Both the position numbers and the translations under genes were made by a program. A DNA stretch of 32,271 bases. It comes from Burkholderia pseudomultivorans (GTDB lineage: Bacteria > Pseudomonadota > Gammaproteobacteria > Burkholderiales > Burkholderiaceae). The stretch is from contig NZ_CABVPP010000071.1 of NCBI RefSeq assembly GCF_902499075.1, forward strand, positions 1-32,271, written 5' to 3'. Below, piece by piece: positions 6,991 through 14,926 of the stretch. The first letter of the stretch is position 1. Each line of letters opens with the position of its first letter. Below the pieces are notes generated by a model. It saw nothing but the letters and a program-made list of their open reading frames with translations. It was not told the DNA's origin and made no database searches.

Positions 6991-8064
6991 TCAATAGCTG
7001 CCGTTCGCGAAGCGGGCGATCGGGTCGTCGGTGGTGCCGGTGCGGGCTCCGACCGGCGCGGACTGCGTCGATGCGCGCAGCACCTGCACGGCGGCCGGTT
7101 CGGTGTTGCGCGCCGGCGCGGCGGCGGCCGGCAGTTCCGCATCGAAGGCGGCTGCTTCGGCGGCGGTCAGCGCCGTCGTCGGAATCTGCGTGCCGACCTC
7201 TGGCACGCCGGCAGGTGCCGCGTTCGACGTCGCATTCGACGTCGCGGCGATCGCATCGCCGCCGGCGGACACCGCCTGTTGCCGGGCCGCGGACAGGCGA
7301 GCCGGCGGCGGCTCGTACGGATCGGTGGGCGCGGCTGTGGCGGATGCGGGCGGTGCTGCGGCAACGACTGGCGCAGGCGACGCCGCCGACACGCGTTGCG
7401 CTGCCGCATAAGCCGGCGGCTGCGGTGCCGCCGCGGTCACGACCGGCGCGGGTGCGGCCGCCGCCGGTGTGCGCGACTCGTCGCGCCGTGCTTCATACGT
7501 CGGCGCATCGAACGGCGTCGGCTTCGCGCGCGGCGGCGCGACGCGGCGAATCCCGTCGAAACGCTTCGCCCAGTACGGGTTCGTCAGATAGTCGAGCCGC
7601 ACGGTGCCGCCGGTCGACGGCGCATTCACGAAGCGCAGCTTGCCGACGTAGATGCCGACATGCGAGTGCGGCCGCCCGGTCGTATTGAAGAAGATCAGGT
7701 CGCCCGGCGCGATCTGGTCGGGGTCGATCGACACGCCGCGGCTGCTCATGTCGGCGGTCGTGCGCGGCAGGTTCACGTCGGCCGCGCGACCGATCACGTA
7801 GCGCACGAGCCCGCTGCAGTCGAAGCCGCTGGTCGGCGTGTTGCCGCCCCAGCGATAGGGCACGCCGACCAGGCTCATCGCCTGGATCGAGATTTCTTCC
7901 TGGCCGACGCTGTGGTCGACGAATTTCGGGAAATTGGCGGGCGGCGGGAACGCGCGCGGCGTCGTGATCGTCATGCCGGACGAGCGCGATGCCGTCTGCG
8001 GCGGCACGCTGGAGCAGGCCGCAAGCAGCGAAACGACGGCGACGGGAACCCAGATTCGAAGCAT
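6991..8064 (-). CDS. NlpC/P60-family lipoprotein (C40 peptidase) with long Ala/Pro-rich tail
   Basis: The product has 357 residues. A lipoprotein signal peptide ends in LLAAC (lipid-modified Cys17), so the protein is membrane-anchored and periplasmic. The NlpC/P60 domain (about 55-165) has catalytic Cys83 in GFDCSGLVRYV, His135 in HSHVGIYVG and Asn147 (FVNAPS) at the third polar position, plus the typical PGDLIFF. Such enzymes cleave peptide cross-links or stem peptides of peptidoglycan, as do Spr/MepS and NlpC. Residues from about 170 to the end are low-complexity Ala/Pro-rich, about as long as the rest, ending DDPIARFANGSY. The ATG at 8064 gives a perfect signal peptide, though no good ribosome site precedes it. 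The gene is monocistronic. Confidence 0.88.
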   Translation of the reverse strand: MLRIWVPVAVVSLLAACSSVPPQTASRSSGMTITTPRAFPPPANFPKFVDHSVGQEEISIQAMSLVGVPYRWGGNTPTSGFDCSGLVRYVIGRAADVNLPRTTADMSSRGVSIDPDQIAPGDLIFFNTTGRPHSHVGIYVGKLRFVNAPSTGGTVRLDYLTNPYWAKRFDGIRRVAPPRAKPTPFDAPTYEARRDESRTPAAAAPAPVVTAAAPQPPAYAAAQRVSAASPAPVVAAAPPASATAAPTDPYEPPPARLSAARQQAVSAGGDAIAATSNATSNAAPAGVPEVGTQIPTTALTAAEAAAFDAELPAAAAPARNTEPAAVQVLRASTQSAPVGARTGTTDDPIARFANGSY

Positions 8065-8074
8065 GAAAGACGGA

Positions 8075-8093
8075 ACGGGCGCGGCGCGCCCGT
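8075..8093 (-). other. Hairpin just before the NlpC/P60 start codon
   Basis: ACGGGCGC (8075-8082) and GCGCCCGT (8086-8093) form an 8-bp stem with a 3-base loop. It lies 10 bases upstream of the ATG, in the place where a ribosome site would be, and no Shine-Dalgarno-like run is seen between it and the start. It may modulate translation. Confidence 0.4.
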
Positions 8094-8119
8094 GATTCGT
8101 ATGACAACGGATAGGCCCG

Positions 8120-8149
8120 ATGGTAGACGCTCCGACGGGGCTTGCGCAA
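8120..8149 (-). promoter_or_regulatory. Candidate sigma-70 promoter of the NlpC/P60 gene
   Basis: On the minus strand TTGCGC (8149-8144) is followed after 18 bases by TACCAT (8125-8120). The distance to the ATG at 8064 allows a leader of about 45-50 nt. Confidence 0.45.
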
Positions 8150-8232
8150 CCATTCCTGAGAATTTACTTGAAGTTTCGCGCGTAAATCGGTGTTGTTTTC
8201 GTAACAGTGCGTTATCAACGTTTCCGACCCCC

Positions 8233-8265
8233 AAAATAAAACGGCGCTCCGGAGTGGAGCGCCGT
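8233..8265 (-). terminator. Intrinsic terminator of the PIN-PhoH gene
   Basis: On the minus strand a perfect 10-bp stem ACGGCGCTCC/GGAGCGCCGT (8265-8256 with 8250-8241), with a 5-base loop, is followed by TTTATTTT (8240-8233). It lies about 40 bases after the stop codon. Confidence 0.9.
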
Positions 8266-8303
8266 CAGGCGTCGGAAGCCGGCCGACCGGCCGGCGCCAT
8301 GCG

Positions 8304-10100
8304 TTACAGAATGTCCGACGCGTAGTCGGCGAGTCGCGAGCGTTCGCCGCGCGCGAGCGTCACGTGGCCGCTGTGGCCCCAGCCCTTGAAGCGGTCGACG
8401 ACGTAGGTGAGGCCCGAACTGCCTTCGGTCAGGTAGGGCGTGTCGATCTGCGCGATGTTGCCGAGGCACACGATCTTCGTGCCGGGGCCCGCGCGCGTGA
8501 CGAGCGTCTTCATCTGCTTCGGCGTCAGGTTCTGCGCCTCGTCGATGATCAGGTACTTGTCGACGAACGTGCGGCCGCGCATGAAGTTCATGCTCTTGAC
8601 CTTCAGGCGCGAACGGATCAGTTCCTGCGTCGCCGCGCGGCCCCATTCGCCGGCCGCGTCGTCGGTCTTCTGCAGCACTTCGAGGTTGTCGTCGAATGCG
8701 CCCATCCACGGCTGCATCTTCTCTTCCTCGGTGCCCGGCAGGAAGCCGATGTCCTCGCCGACGGGCACGGTCGCGCGCGTGACGATGATCTCGTTGTAGC
8801 GCTTGTCGTCGAGCACCTGCGCGAGGCCGGCCGCGAGCGCGACCAGCGTCTTGCCGGTGCCGGCCTGGCCGAGCAGCGTGACGAAGTCGATCTCGGGGTT
8901 CATCAGCAGGTTCAGCGCGAAATTCTGCTCGCGGTTGCGCGCGGTGATGCCCCACACGTTGTTCTTGTGGTGGCTGTAGTCGCGCAGCGTCTGCAGCAGC
9001 GCCGTCTTGCCGTTCAGCTCGCGCACGATCGCATGGAACGTCGGCTCGCCGTTCTGCGGCTCGAGATAGACGAACTCGTTGACGAGCATCGACGCAACGA
9101 GCGGGCCCGTCACGCGGTAGTACGTGGTGCCCGTCTTGGTGTCCTGCCAGCTCTCCATGCCCTTTGCATGCCGGGTCCAGAAGTCCTGCGGCAGTTCGCG
9201 CACGCCGGTGTAGAGGAGATCCTTGTCCTCGAGCACCTGGTCGTTGAAGTAGTCTTCGGCGGGCAGGCCGAGCGCGTGCGCCTTGATCCGCATGTTGATG
9301 TCTTTCGACACCAGCACGACCTGGCGGTCCGGCCGGTCGCGCTGCAGCGCGCGCACGACGCCGAGGATCTGGTTGTCGGCCTTGCCCTCGGGCAGGCCCT
9401 CGACCGGCGCGATGTCGGCGAGCTTGGTCTGGAAATACAGGCGGCCGAGCGCCTCGCGGCTGCCGAGGCGCGCGAGCGGAATGCCGGCCGAGATCGGGCC
9501 CGCGTCGGCGACCAGCGCGTCGAGCGTGCGGCTGACCTGGCGTGCATTGCGCGCGACTTCGGACATCCCCTTCTTGTGGTTGTCGAGTTCCTCGAGCGTC
9601 ATCATCGGCAGATAGACGTCGTGTTCCTCGAAACGGAACAGGCTGCTCGGGTCGTGCATCAGCACGTTGGTGTCGAGCACGAACAGCTTCTGCAGTTCTG
9701 CGTCGGCCGGTTTGCGGCTGCGCGACTTCGTCGCGGCGCCGGTATCGCGCGCGGGCGCGGCGACCGGTTTTGCGTCGGTCGGCTTGTCGCCGCGCGCAAC
9801 GGGTGCGTCGGCTTCGACGGGCGCCGGCATCGGCTGCAGCAGCGCCGCGGTCTGTTTGCTCTTGCGCGCGCGTGCGGGCGCGCTCGCCGGTTCCTGGGCC
9901 GGCGCGACGGCGCGCAGCGGCGCTGCCGTGTTCGCGGCTTCGGTCATCGGTTGGGCCACGCTGGCCGGGCCATAGTCACCGGCTGTGGATGCGTCCCCTT
10001 CGGCGGATTTCTTCGCGGCTTTCGCGGGCCGCGCTTTCGCCTTGTATTCATCGGGCGGCAGCAGGCTGCCGAGCTTGCTGGGGGGAGTAGGCAAAGGCAT
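8304..10100 (-). CDS. PIN-PhoH family protein (PhoH2-like ATPase with RNase domain)
   Basis: The product is 598 residues from the ATG at 10100. GAGGGA (10110-10105) precedes this start; a longer upstream frame lacks any ribosome site. An Ala/Lys/Pro-rich N terminus (1-135), probably disordered, leads into a PIN domain (from about 138) with LFVLDTNVLMHDP and a conserved acidic LEELDNHKKG. The C-terminal PhoH ATPase domain has Walker A LGQAGTGKT (Lys417), Walker B YLIIDEAQN (Asp520-Glu521), and GNIAQIDTPYL. PIN-PhoH proteins of the PhoH2 type couple an ATP-driven helicase-like motor with ribonuclease activity; in some bacteria they act with an upstream antitoxin-like gene. No such small partner is visible here. 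It is annotated elsewhere as PhoH or YlaK. Confidence 0.92.
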   Translation of the reverse strand: MPLPTPPSKLGSLLPPDEYKAKARPAKAAKKSAEGDASTAGDYGPASVAQPMTEAANTAAPLRAVAPAQEPASAPARARKSKQTAALLQPMPAPVEADAPVARGDKPTDAKPVAAPARDTGAATKSRSRKPADAELQKLFVLDTNVLMHDPSSLFRFEEHDVYLPMMTLEELDNHKKGMSEVARNARQVSRTLDALVADAGPISAGIPLARLGSREALGRLYFQTKLADIAPVEGLPEGKADNQILGVVRALQRDRPDRQVVLVSKDINMRIKAHALGLPAEDYFNDQVLEDKDLLYTGVRELPQDFWTRHAKGMESWQDTKTGTTYYRVTGPLVASMLVNEFVYLEPQNGEPTFHAIVRELNGKTALLQTLRDYSHHKNNVWGITARNREQNFALNLLMNPEIDFVTLLGQAGTGKTLVALAAGLAQVLDDKRYNEIIVTRATVPVGEDIGFLPGTEEEKMQPWMGAFDDNLEVLQKTDDAAGEWGRAATQELIRSRLKVKSMNFMRGRTFVDKYLIIDEAQNLTPKQMKTLVTRAGPGTKIVCLGNIAQIDTPYLTEGSSGLTYVVDRFKGWGHSGHVTLARGERSRLADYASDIL

Positions 10101-10431
10101 GGTGTCCCTCGGAGGAATCGTGTCGCATGGCGTGCGCCGCTGATCGCATCCTGCGTGACGGGAACGCCTGCAGTTTGCGCGCGGTGGCGCACAGGAATAT
10201 CGTCTAGCCGGTTCGCCTAAGTGTCGATCAACTCCTTCACGGGTTGAGGGCCGGACCGAGAGCCGGCGCGCAGTCCATAAAAAAAGCCGCTGCCCCGTGG
10301 ACCGGGACATGCGGCTCGGCTGATACCGTCGTGATGCGCGTCAGGTGCCGGGAAGCATCGCAACGAGCACCGGCGCAGCTACGAGAAATATGGGGCGAAC
10401 TGGCATTCATTGCGGCCCAATATAACGCGCC
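10101..10431. other. Gene-free stretch between PIN-PhoH and bcp
   Basis: It holds the ribosome site of the PhoH gene, the bcp terminator (10279-10316) and presumably the PhoH promoter, for which I see no convincing -10/-35 pair. No protein-coding frame with support was found. Confidence 0.5.
10279..10316 (-). terminator. Intrinsic terminator after bcp
   Basis: On the minus strand AGCCGC (10316-10311) pairs with GCGGCT (10290-10285), with an inner CCCG/CGGG stem, and is followed by a run of seven T residues (10285-10279). It lies about 115 bases after the bcp stop and ends that transcript before the PhoH gene. Confidence 0.85.
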
Positions 10432-10893
10432 TCAAAGCGCTTGTACAGCACTTAGCACGTCGTCCACGTGACCGGGCACCTTGATGCCGCGCCATGCGTG
10501 ACGAAGCACGCCGTCGGCGTCGATCAGGAACGTCGAGCGCTCGATGCCGCGTACTTCCTTGCCATACATTTTCTTCATTTTGATGACATCGAACAGCGCG
10601 CACAGCGCTTCGTCGGCATCGGAGATCAGCGGGAACGGCAGTTCGAGCTTTGCCTTGAAATTGTCATGCGAGCGCAGGCTGTCGCGCGATACGCCGATGA
10701 CTTCCGCGCCGGCCTTCTTGAACTTCGGATAGAGATCGCGAAATTGCAGCCCTTCGGTCGTGCAGCCCGGCGTGTTGTCCTTCGGATAGAAATACAGCAC
10801 GAGCTTCTTGCCGCGCAGGTCGGACAGCGAAATATCGCCGCCCGTGGCCGGTGCGGTGAAATCGGGAACTTGACGGTCAACTTCGACGGACAC
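10432..10893 (-). CDS. bcp: Thioredoxin-dependent thiol peroxidase Bcp/PrxQ
   Basis: This 153-residue peroxiredoxin carries FYPKDNTPGCTTE with peroxidatic Cys44, the PxxxT/SxxC motif of the family. It reduces hydrogen peroxide and organic hydroperoxides in the cytoplasm. The resolving Cys found five residues later in E. coli Bcp is absent (Leu49). The only other Cys is Cys98 (DEALCALF), so the enzyme either works by a 1-Cys mechanism or uses Cys98. The start is GTG at 10893, supported by AGGAGA just upstream (10904-10899). It is downstream of arnD on the same strand, separated by 99 bases with a strong hairpin (10947-10977), so probably a separate unit. Confidence 0.93.
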   Translation of the reverse strand: MSVEVDRQVPDFTAPATGGDISLSDLRGKKLVLYFYPKDNTPGCTTEGLQFRDLYPKFKKAGAEVIGVSRDSLRSHDNFKAKLELPFPLISDADEALCALFDVIKMKKMYGKEVRGIERSTFLIDADGVLRHAWRGIKVPGHVDDVLSAVQAL

Positions 10894-10946
10894 GTGTTTC
10901 TCCTGTTGTTATGGAAGGGCGCCGCGCGCGGCGGCGCGATTCGGAG

Positions 10947-10977
10947 CGCGCTGCCGCGGCGCGCCGCAGGCAGCGCG
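10947..10977. other. Strong GC hairpin between arnD and bcp
   Basis: CGCGCTGCC (10947-10955) and GGCAGCGCG (10969-10977) are perfect inverse complements, and the loop is itself self-complementary (GCGGCGCGCCGC). No T-run follows on either strand, so it is not a classical intrinsic terminator. It could still slow polymerase or protect the 3' end of the arn mRNA. Confidence 0.5.
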
Positions 10978-10992
10978 GGCTCGCGCGCGAAC

Positions 10993-11889
10993 TCAGTCGG
11001 GCTGGACGATCAGTTCGCCGGAGCGGCCGGGGATTTCGCCCCACGCGACAGGGTACGATGGCAGCGAGTCGCGGTCCAGCGTCGCGTGGTAGTCGCCCAT
11101 CGTCGCAAACGTATGGCCCTGCGCACGCCAGCCGGCGAGCAGTTGCTCGAACACCGGCGCGAGCTTCTGGCCTTCCAGCTCAGCATGCAGCGTGAACACC
11201 TGGTCGTGCGGATTGGTTTCGGTGAACTTGAGGATGTGCGCGGCGACGTTGTGCGTGTCGATGCCGTCGACGCCGAGCACCTCGTCGAGCGTCGGCAGCG
11301 TGGTCGGCATCTGCACGTGCGACAGCGTGCGGCCGCCGACGACGGGCAGGTACGGCGAATGGCCGCGGCCGTCGGACGCATAGCGCATCCCCCATGCGTC
11401 GATCTGCTCGAACGCCGCGTCGTTCATCTGCCAGCCGGCCGCGCCGTGCGTGGCCGGCGGCGCACCGAAGACCTCGACGAAGCGCGCGTGGCTCTTCTGC
11501 ATTTCACGCGCGGTCCAGTCACGGTCGCGCACGCGCACGTTGTCCTGCCAGTACACGTGATCCCACGTATGGATCCCGCATTCGAAGCCGGCTTCGTGAA
11601 TCGCGCGCATGTCGGCGATCGCGCGGCGGCCGATGTCGGGGCCGGGCAGCAGCACGCCGTACATCAGCTGCTTCACGCCGTAGTGTTCGACCACCGACGT
11701 GCGCGATACCTTCTTCAGGAAGCCGGGACGAAACACGCGGCGCAGCGCCCAGCCCGTGTGATCGGGGCCGAGGCTGAACAGGAAGGTCGCGCGCGCGCTG
11801 AAGCGGTCGAAGATGCGCGCGAGGTTCGGCACGCCTTCGCGCGTGCCGCGCAGCGTGTCGACGTCGATCTTGAGGACGATGCGAGCCAA
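10993..11889 (-). CDS. arnD: 4-deoxy-4-formamido-L-arabinose-phosphoundecaprenol deformylase (ArnD)
   Basis: The 298-residue protein is of the polysaccharide-deacetylase (NodB) type. It removes the formyl group from undecaprenyl-phosphate-L-Ara4FN, committing the sugar to lipid A transfer. Metal-ligand motifs are KIDVDTLRG near the N terminus (Asp9/Asp11) and CGIHTWDHVYW; later HGAAGWQMN and FTLHAELEG complete the family pattern. The start is a TTG at 11889, 12 bases after the preceding stop; no in-frame ATG occurs before residue 90, and the TTG places the conserved RIVLKIDVDT correctly. It is the last gene of arnB-arnC-arnA-FT-arnA-DH-arnD. Confidence 0.94.
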   Translation of the reverse strand: MARIVLKIDVDTLRGTREGVPNLARIFDRFSARATFLFSLGPDHTGWALRRVFRPGFLKKVSRTSVVEHYGVKQLMYGVLLPGPDIGRRAIADMRAIHEAGFECGIHTWDHVYWQDNVRVRDRDWTAREMQKSHARFVEVFGAPPATHGAAGWQMNDAAFEQIDAWGMRYASDGRGHSPYLPVVGGRTLSHVQMPTTLPTLDEVLGVDGIDTHNVAAHILKFTETNPHDQVFTLHAELEGQKLAPVFEQLLAGWRAQGHTFATMGDYHATLDRDSLPSYPVAWGEIPGRSGELIVQPD

Positions 11890-11901
11890 GCGAGCGTCCC
11901 G

Positions 11902-12957
11902 TCAGCCTTGCTGCTCGACGAGTGCGCGCGCGTCGGCGACATGGCCGCGATACGCTTCGAAGATCTTGCGCAGTGCGTCGTCGAAGGTCGATTGCGGCGC
12001 CCAGCCGAGTTCCTGCATCGTGTTGTCGATCTTCGGCACGCGGTTCTGCACGTCCTGGTAGCCGTTGCCGTAGTACGCGCCGGAGGTCGTCTCGACGAGC
12101 TGCACCTGCTTTGCGGAATCGGCGTACTCGGGGAATTCCGCGGCCAGCTCGAGCATCTTGTGGGCGAGTTCGCGCACCGAGAAATTATTCTTCGGATTCC
12201 CGATGTTGTAGATCTTGCCCGATGCGACGCCGTTCGCGTTTTCGATGATCTTCATCAGCGCGCTGATGCCGTCGTCGATGTCGGTGAACGCGCGCTTCTG
12301 CGAGCCGCCGTCGACGAGGCTGATGTTCTCGCCGCGCACGATGTGGCCGAGGAACTGCGTGACCACGCGCGAGCTGCCTTCCTTCGGCGTGTAGATCGAG
12401 TCGAGGCCCGGGCCGATCCAGTTGAACGGACGGAACAGCGTGAAGTTCAGGCCTTCCATCCCGTAGCCCCAGATCACGCGGTCCATCAGCTGCTTCGAGC
12501 AGGCGTAGATCCAGCGCGGCTTGTTGATCGGGCCGTAGGTGAGCGCCGACGCGTCCGGGTCGAACTGCTCGTCCGAGCACATGCCGTAGACCTCGGAGGT
12601 CGACGGGAACACGAGGTGCTTGCCGTACTTGACGGCCGAACGCACGATCGGCAGGTTCGCCTCGAAGTCGAGTTCGAACACGCGCAGCGGCTGCTGCACG
12701 TAGGTCGCCGGCGTCGCGATCGCGACCAGCGGCAGGATCACGTCGCACTTCTTCACGTGATACTCGACCCACTCCTTGTTGATCGTGATGTCGCCTTCGA
12801 AGAAATGCATCCGCTCGTGCTTGACGAGGTCGCCGAGCCGGTCGGTCTGCATGTCCATGCCGAACACTTCCCAATCGGTGGTTTCAAGAATGCGCTTGGA
12901 CAGGTGGTGGCCGATGAAGCCGTTCACACCCAGGATCAGGACTTTTTTTGCTTTCAT
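11902..12957 (-). CDS. arnA: UDP-glucuronate decarboxylase/dehydrogenase, stand-alone ArnA C-terminal domain
   Basis: The 351-residue short-chain dehydrogenase/reductase is equivalent to the C-terminal half of E. coli ArnA. It oxidises and decarboxylates UDP-glucuronic acid to UDP-4-keto-pentose using NAD+. The Rossmann motif is GVNGFIG (10-16). The active-site motif PSTSEVYG holds the Ser-Glu pair used in ArnA decarboxylation, YACSK is the Tyr-Lys pair, and SQKRAFTDI contains the conserved Arg. The ATG at 12957 overlaps the TGA of the formyltransferase gene (ATGA), so the pair is translationally coupled. In enterobacteria these two activities are one fused protein; here they are two genes. 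Confidence 0.94.
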   Translation of the reverse strand: MKAKKVLILGVNGFIGHHLSKRILETTDWEVFGMDMQTDRLGDLVKHERMHFFEGDITINKEWVEYHVKKCDVILPLVAIATPATYVQQPLRVFELDFEANLPIVRSAVKYGKHLVFPSTSEVYGMCSDEQFDPDASALTYGPINKPRWIYACSKQLMDRVIWGYGMEGLNFTLFRPFNWIGPGLDSIYTPKEGSSRVVTQFLGHIVRGENISLVDGGSQKRAFTDIDDGISALMKIIENANGVASGKIYNIGNPKNNFSVRELAHKMLELAAEFPEYADSAKQVQLVETTSGAYYGNGYQDVQNRVPKIDNTMQELGWAPQSTFDDALRKIFEAYRGHVADARALVEQQG

Positions 12958-13901
12958 GAATGACGGGAAGAATGAATGAACTGCGCGAATTCCGCGGGCG
13001 TCACGACGGTTTCGCCGCCGTCGCGCTGCTGCCACAGCTCGAGTATGGATAGCGCGCGGCTGTCGCCGCAGACGCCGAATAGCGCATTATCGCTTACGTG
13101 CAGGCCGGGCGGCAAATCCGCCGCCGCGGCGGCAGCGGCGCTGCCGGGCGCGGCGAGGCGCGCGCGCGCGACGACGAAACGCGTGCCGTCGATCTCCGTA
13201 AACGCGCCCGGGTAAGGGGGCGCGACCGCGCGCACGAGGTTGTAGACCTGCGCGGCCGGTTTCGACCAGTCGATGCGGCCGTCCTCGGGTTTGCGCCCGC
13301 CGTAGTAGCTGCCGGACGACAGGTCGTTCGGCAAATGCGGCGCTTCGCCGGCGAGCAGCGCGGGCAGCACGCGCCAGAGCGTCTGCTCGGCGGCGACCGT
13401 GACCTTGTCGAACACCTGCGCGGCGGTGTCGTCCGGCAGGATCGGCACCGCGGTCTGGCCGACGATCGCGCCCGCGTCGGGTTTCGCGGCCATCTCGTGC
13501 AGCGTCGCGCCGGTTTCGGTCTCGCCGTTCAGCACGGCCCAGTTGGTCGGCACCCGACCCCGGTATTTCGGCAGCAGCGAACCGTGCATGTTGTACGCGC
13601 CGCGCGGCGCGATCGCGAGCAGGTCCACCGGCAGCATGTGGCGGTAATAGAACGAGAAGATGAAATCCGGCTGCGCGGCCGACACCGCGCGGCGCAGCGC
13701 CGGATCGGCCGGGTCGGCCGGCGTCAGCACCGGGATGCCGTGCTCGGCGGCGACCGACGCGACGCTGCCGAACCAGATGTTCTCGTTCGGGTTGTCCTCG
13801 TGCGTGACGACGAGCGCGACGTCGACGCCGCGCGCGAGCAGCACCTGCAGGCAGCGCACGCCGACGTTGTGGTACGCGAATACGACGGCGCGCGGCTTCA
13901 C
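12954..13901 (-). CDS. arnA: UDP-L-Ara4N formyltransferase, stand-alone ArnA N-terminal domain
   Basis: The 315-residue protein is of the methionyl-tRNA formyltransferase type, equivalent to the N-terminal half of ArnA. It transfers formyl from N10-formyl-THF to the 4-amino group of UDP-L-Ara4N. Catalytic residues are visible: Asn104 and His106 in AYNMHGSLLPKYRGR and Asp142 in KPDAGAIVGQT. A C-terminal OB-like domain follows (about 205-315) containing an Ala-rich loop. The start is GTG at 13901, overlapping the arnC stop (GTGA), with a GGGAGC ribosome site inside arnC. It also overlaps the next gene by four bases. The overlaps indicate one tightly coupled transcript. Confidence 0.94.
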   Translation of the reverse strand: MKPRAVVFAYHNVGVRCLQVLLARGVDVALVVTHEDNPNENIWFGSVASVAAEHGIPVLTPADPADPALRRAVSAAQPDFIFSFYYRHMLPVDLLAIAPRGAYNMHGSLLPKYRGRVPTNWAVLNGETETGATLHEMAAKPDAGAIVGQTAVPILPDDTAAQVFDKVTVAAEQTLWRVLPALLAGEAPHLPNDLSSGSYYGGRKPEDGRIDWSKPAAQVYNLVRAVAPPYPGAFTEIDGTRFVVARARLAAPGSAAAAAAADLPPGLHVSDNALFGVCGDSRALSILELWQQRDGGETVVTPAEFAQFIHSSRHS

Positions 13902-14920
13902 GGCTGCGCTCCCGTGTGCTGCGCGCCGACCGGCGCCGCCGGCATGCCGTCATGCTGTTCGAGCACCGCCTGGATCAGGTAGCGCGGCCGCGCGCGCACC
14001 TGCTGATAGATGCGGCCGACGTACTCGCCGAGCAGGCCGAGCGCGAACAGGATCACGCCGAGCAGGAAGAACGTGATCGCGAACAGCGTGAACACGCCTT
14101 GCACTTCCGCGCCGACGATGAAGCGGCGCACGAGCAGCAGCACGAACAGCGCGGCGGAGCCGAGCGACAGGATCACGCCGATGAACGACAGCCATTGCAG
14201 CGGCACGACCGAGAAGCCGGTCACGAGGTCGAAGTTCAGCCGGATGAGGCTGTACAGCGAATACTTCGACTCGCCGGCGAAGCGCTCCTCGTGCGCGACC
14301 TCGATCTCGGTCGGCTTCTGCGCGAACGTGTAGGCGAGCGCGGGGATGAACGTGTTGACCTCGCCGCACACGTTGATCGTGTCGATGATGCGGCGGCTGT
14401 ATGCGCGCAGCATGCAGCCCTGGTCGGTCATCTTGATCCGCGTGATGCGCTCGCGCAGCCGGTTCATCATCTGCGAGGCCTTGCGGCGCCACAGGCTGTC
14501 CTGGCGCTGCTTGCGGATCGAGCCGACGTAGTCGTAGCCCTCGCGCATCTTCGCGATCAGCTTGCCGATTTCCTCGGGCGGGTTCTGCAGGTCGGCGTCG
14601 AGCGTGATCACGATCTCGCCGCGCGACTGCGCGAAGCCGGCGAGGATCGCCATGTGCTGCCCGTAGTTGCCGTTGAGCAGCACGACGCGCGTCGTGTCGG
14701 GACGCACGTGGAACTGGTCCGCGAGCATGGCGGCCGAGCGGTCGCGGCTGCCGTCGTTGATCAGGATCACTTCGTACGACGTGCCGAGCGCGTCGAGGGC
14801 CGGGTACAGGCGCGCGAACAGCGCGGCAAGGCCGTCTTCCTCGTTGTACACGGGGATGACGATCGATACTTCCGGGCTCGCGGCGCCCGGATGGCCGGCG
14901 CGTGCTTCAAGGTGACTCAT
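13898..14920 (-). CDS. arnC: Undecaprenyl-phosphate 4-deoxy-4-formamido-L-arabinose transferase (ArnC)
   Basis: The 340-residue GT2 glycosyltransferase moves L-Ara4FN from UDP to undecaprenyl phosphate on the inner face of the membrane. The N-terminal catalytic domain has VSIVIPVYNEEDGL, LINDGSRD, and the DXD motif in TLDADLQNPPEE. QGCMLRAY and FAGESKYSLYSLIRL follow. Two C-terminal hydrophobic helices (about 235-262 and 273-300) anchor the protein. The ATG at 14920 has GGAAAG upstream, within the end of arnB. It ends in a four-base overlap with the formyltransferase gene. Confidence 0.95.
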   Translation of the reverse strand: MSHLEARAGHPGAASPEVSIVIPVYNEEDGLAALFARLYPALDALGTSYEVILINDGSRDRSAAMLADQFHVRPDTTRVVLLNGNYGQHMAILAGFAQSRGEIVITLDADLQNPPEEIGKLIAKMREGYDYVGSIRKQRQDSLWRRKASQMMNRLRERITRIKMTDQGCMLRAYSRRIIDTINVCGEVNTFIPALAYTFAQKPTEIEVAHEERFAGESKYSLYSLIRLNFDLVTGFSVVPLQWLSFIGVILSLGSAALFVLLLVRRFIVGAEVQGVFTLFAITFFLLGVILFALGLLGEYVGRIYQQVRARPRYLIQAVLEQHDGMPAAPVGAQHTGAQP

Positions 14921-14926
14921 GTACGC

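Noticed and set aside
6919-8325. Plus-strand frame of about 470 codons opposite the NlpC/P60 gene
   Set aside because: Its reverse complement encodes a lipobox and a complete NlpC/P60 active site; the plus-strand product is Arg/Gly-rich without motifs.
9944-10310. Longer N terminus for the PIN-PhoH protein
   Set aside because: The upstream extension has no ribosome site or similarity to the family; the ATG at 10100 has GAGGGA at good spacing.
10468-12963. Long plus-strand frame (about 830 codons) antisense to bcp, arnD and arnA
   Set aside because: Composition is typical of the reverse complement of GC-rich coding sequence; no ribosome site or motif.
11902-13901. Split arnA as a pseudogene or sequencing frameshift
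   Set aside because: Each half has its own start codon, ribosome site and complete domain, with a clean 4-base overlap as at the neighbouring arn junctions.
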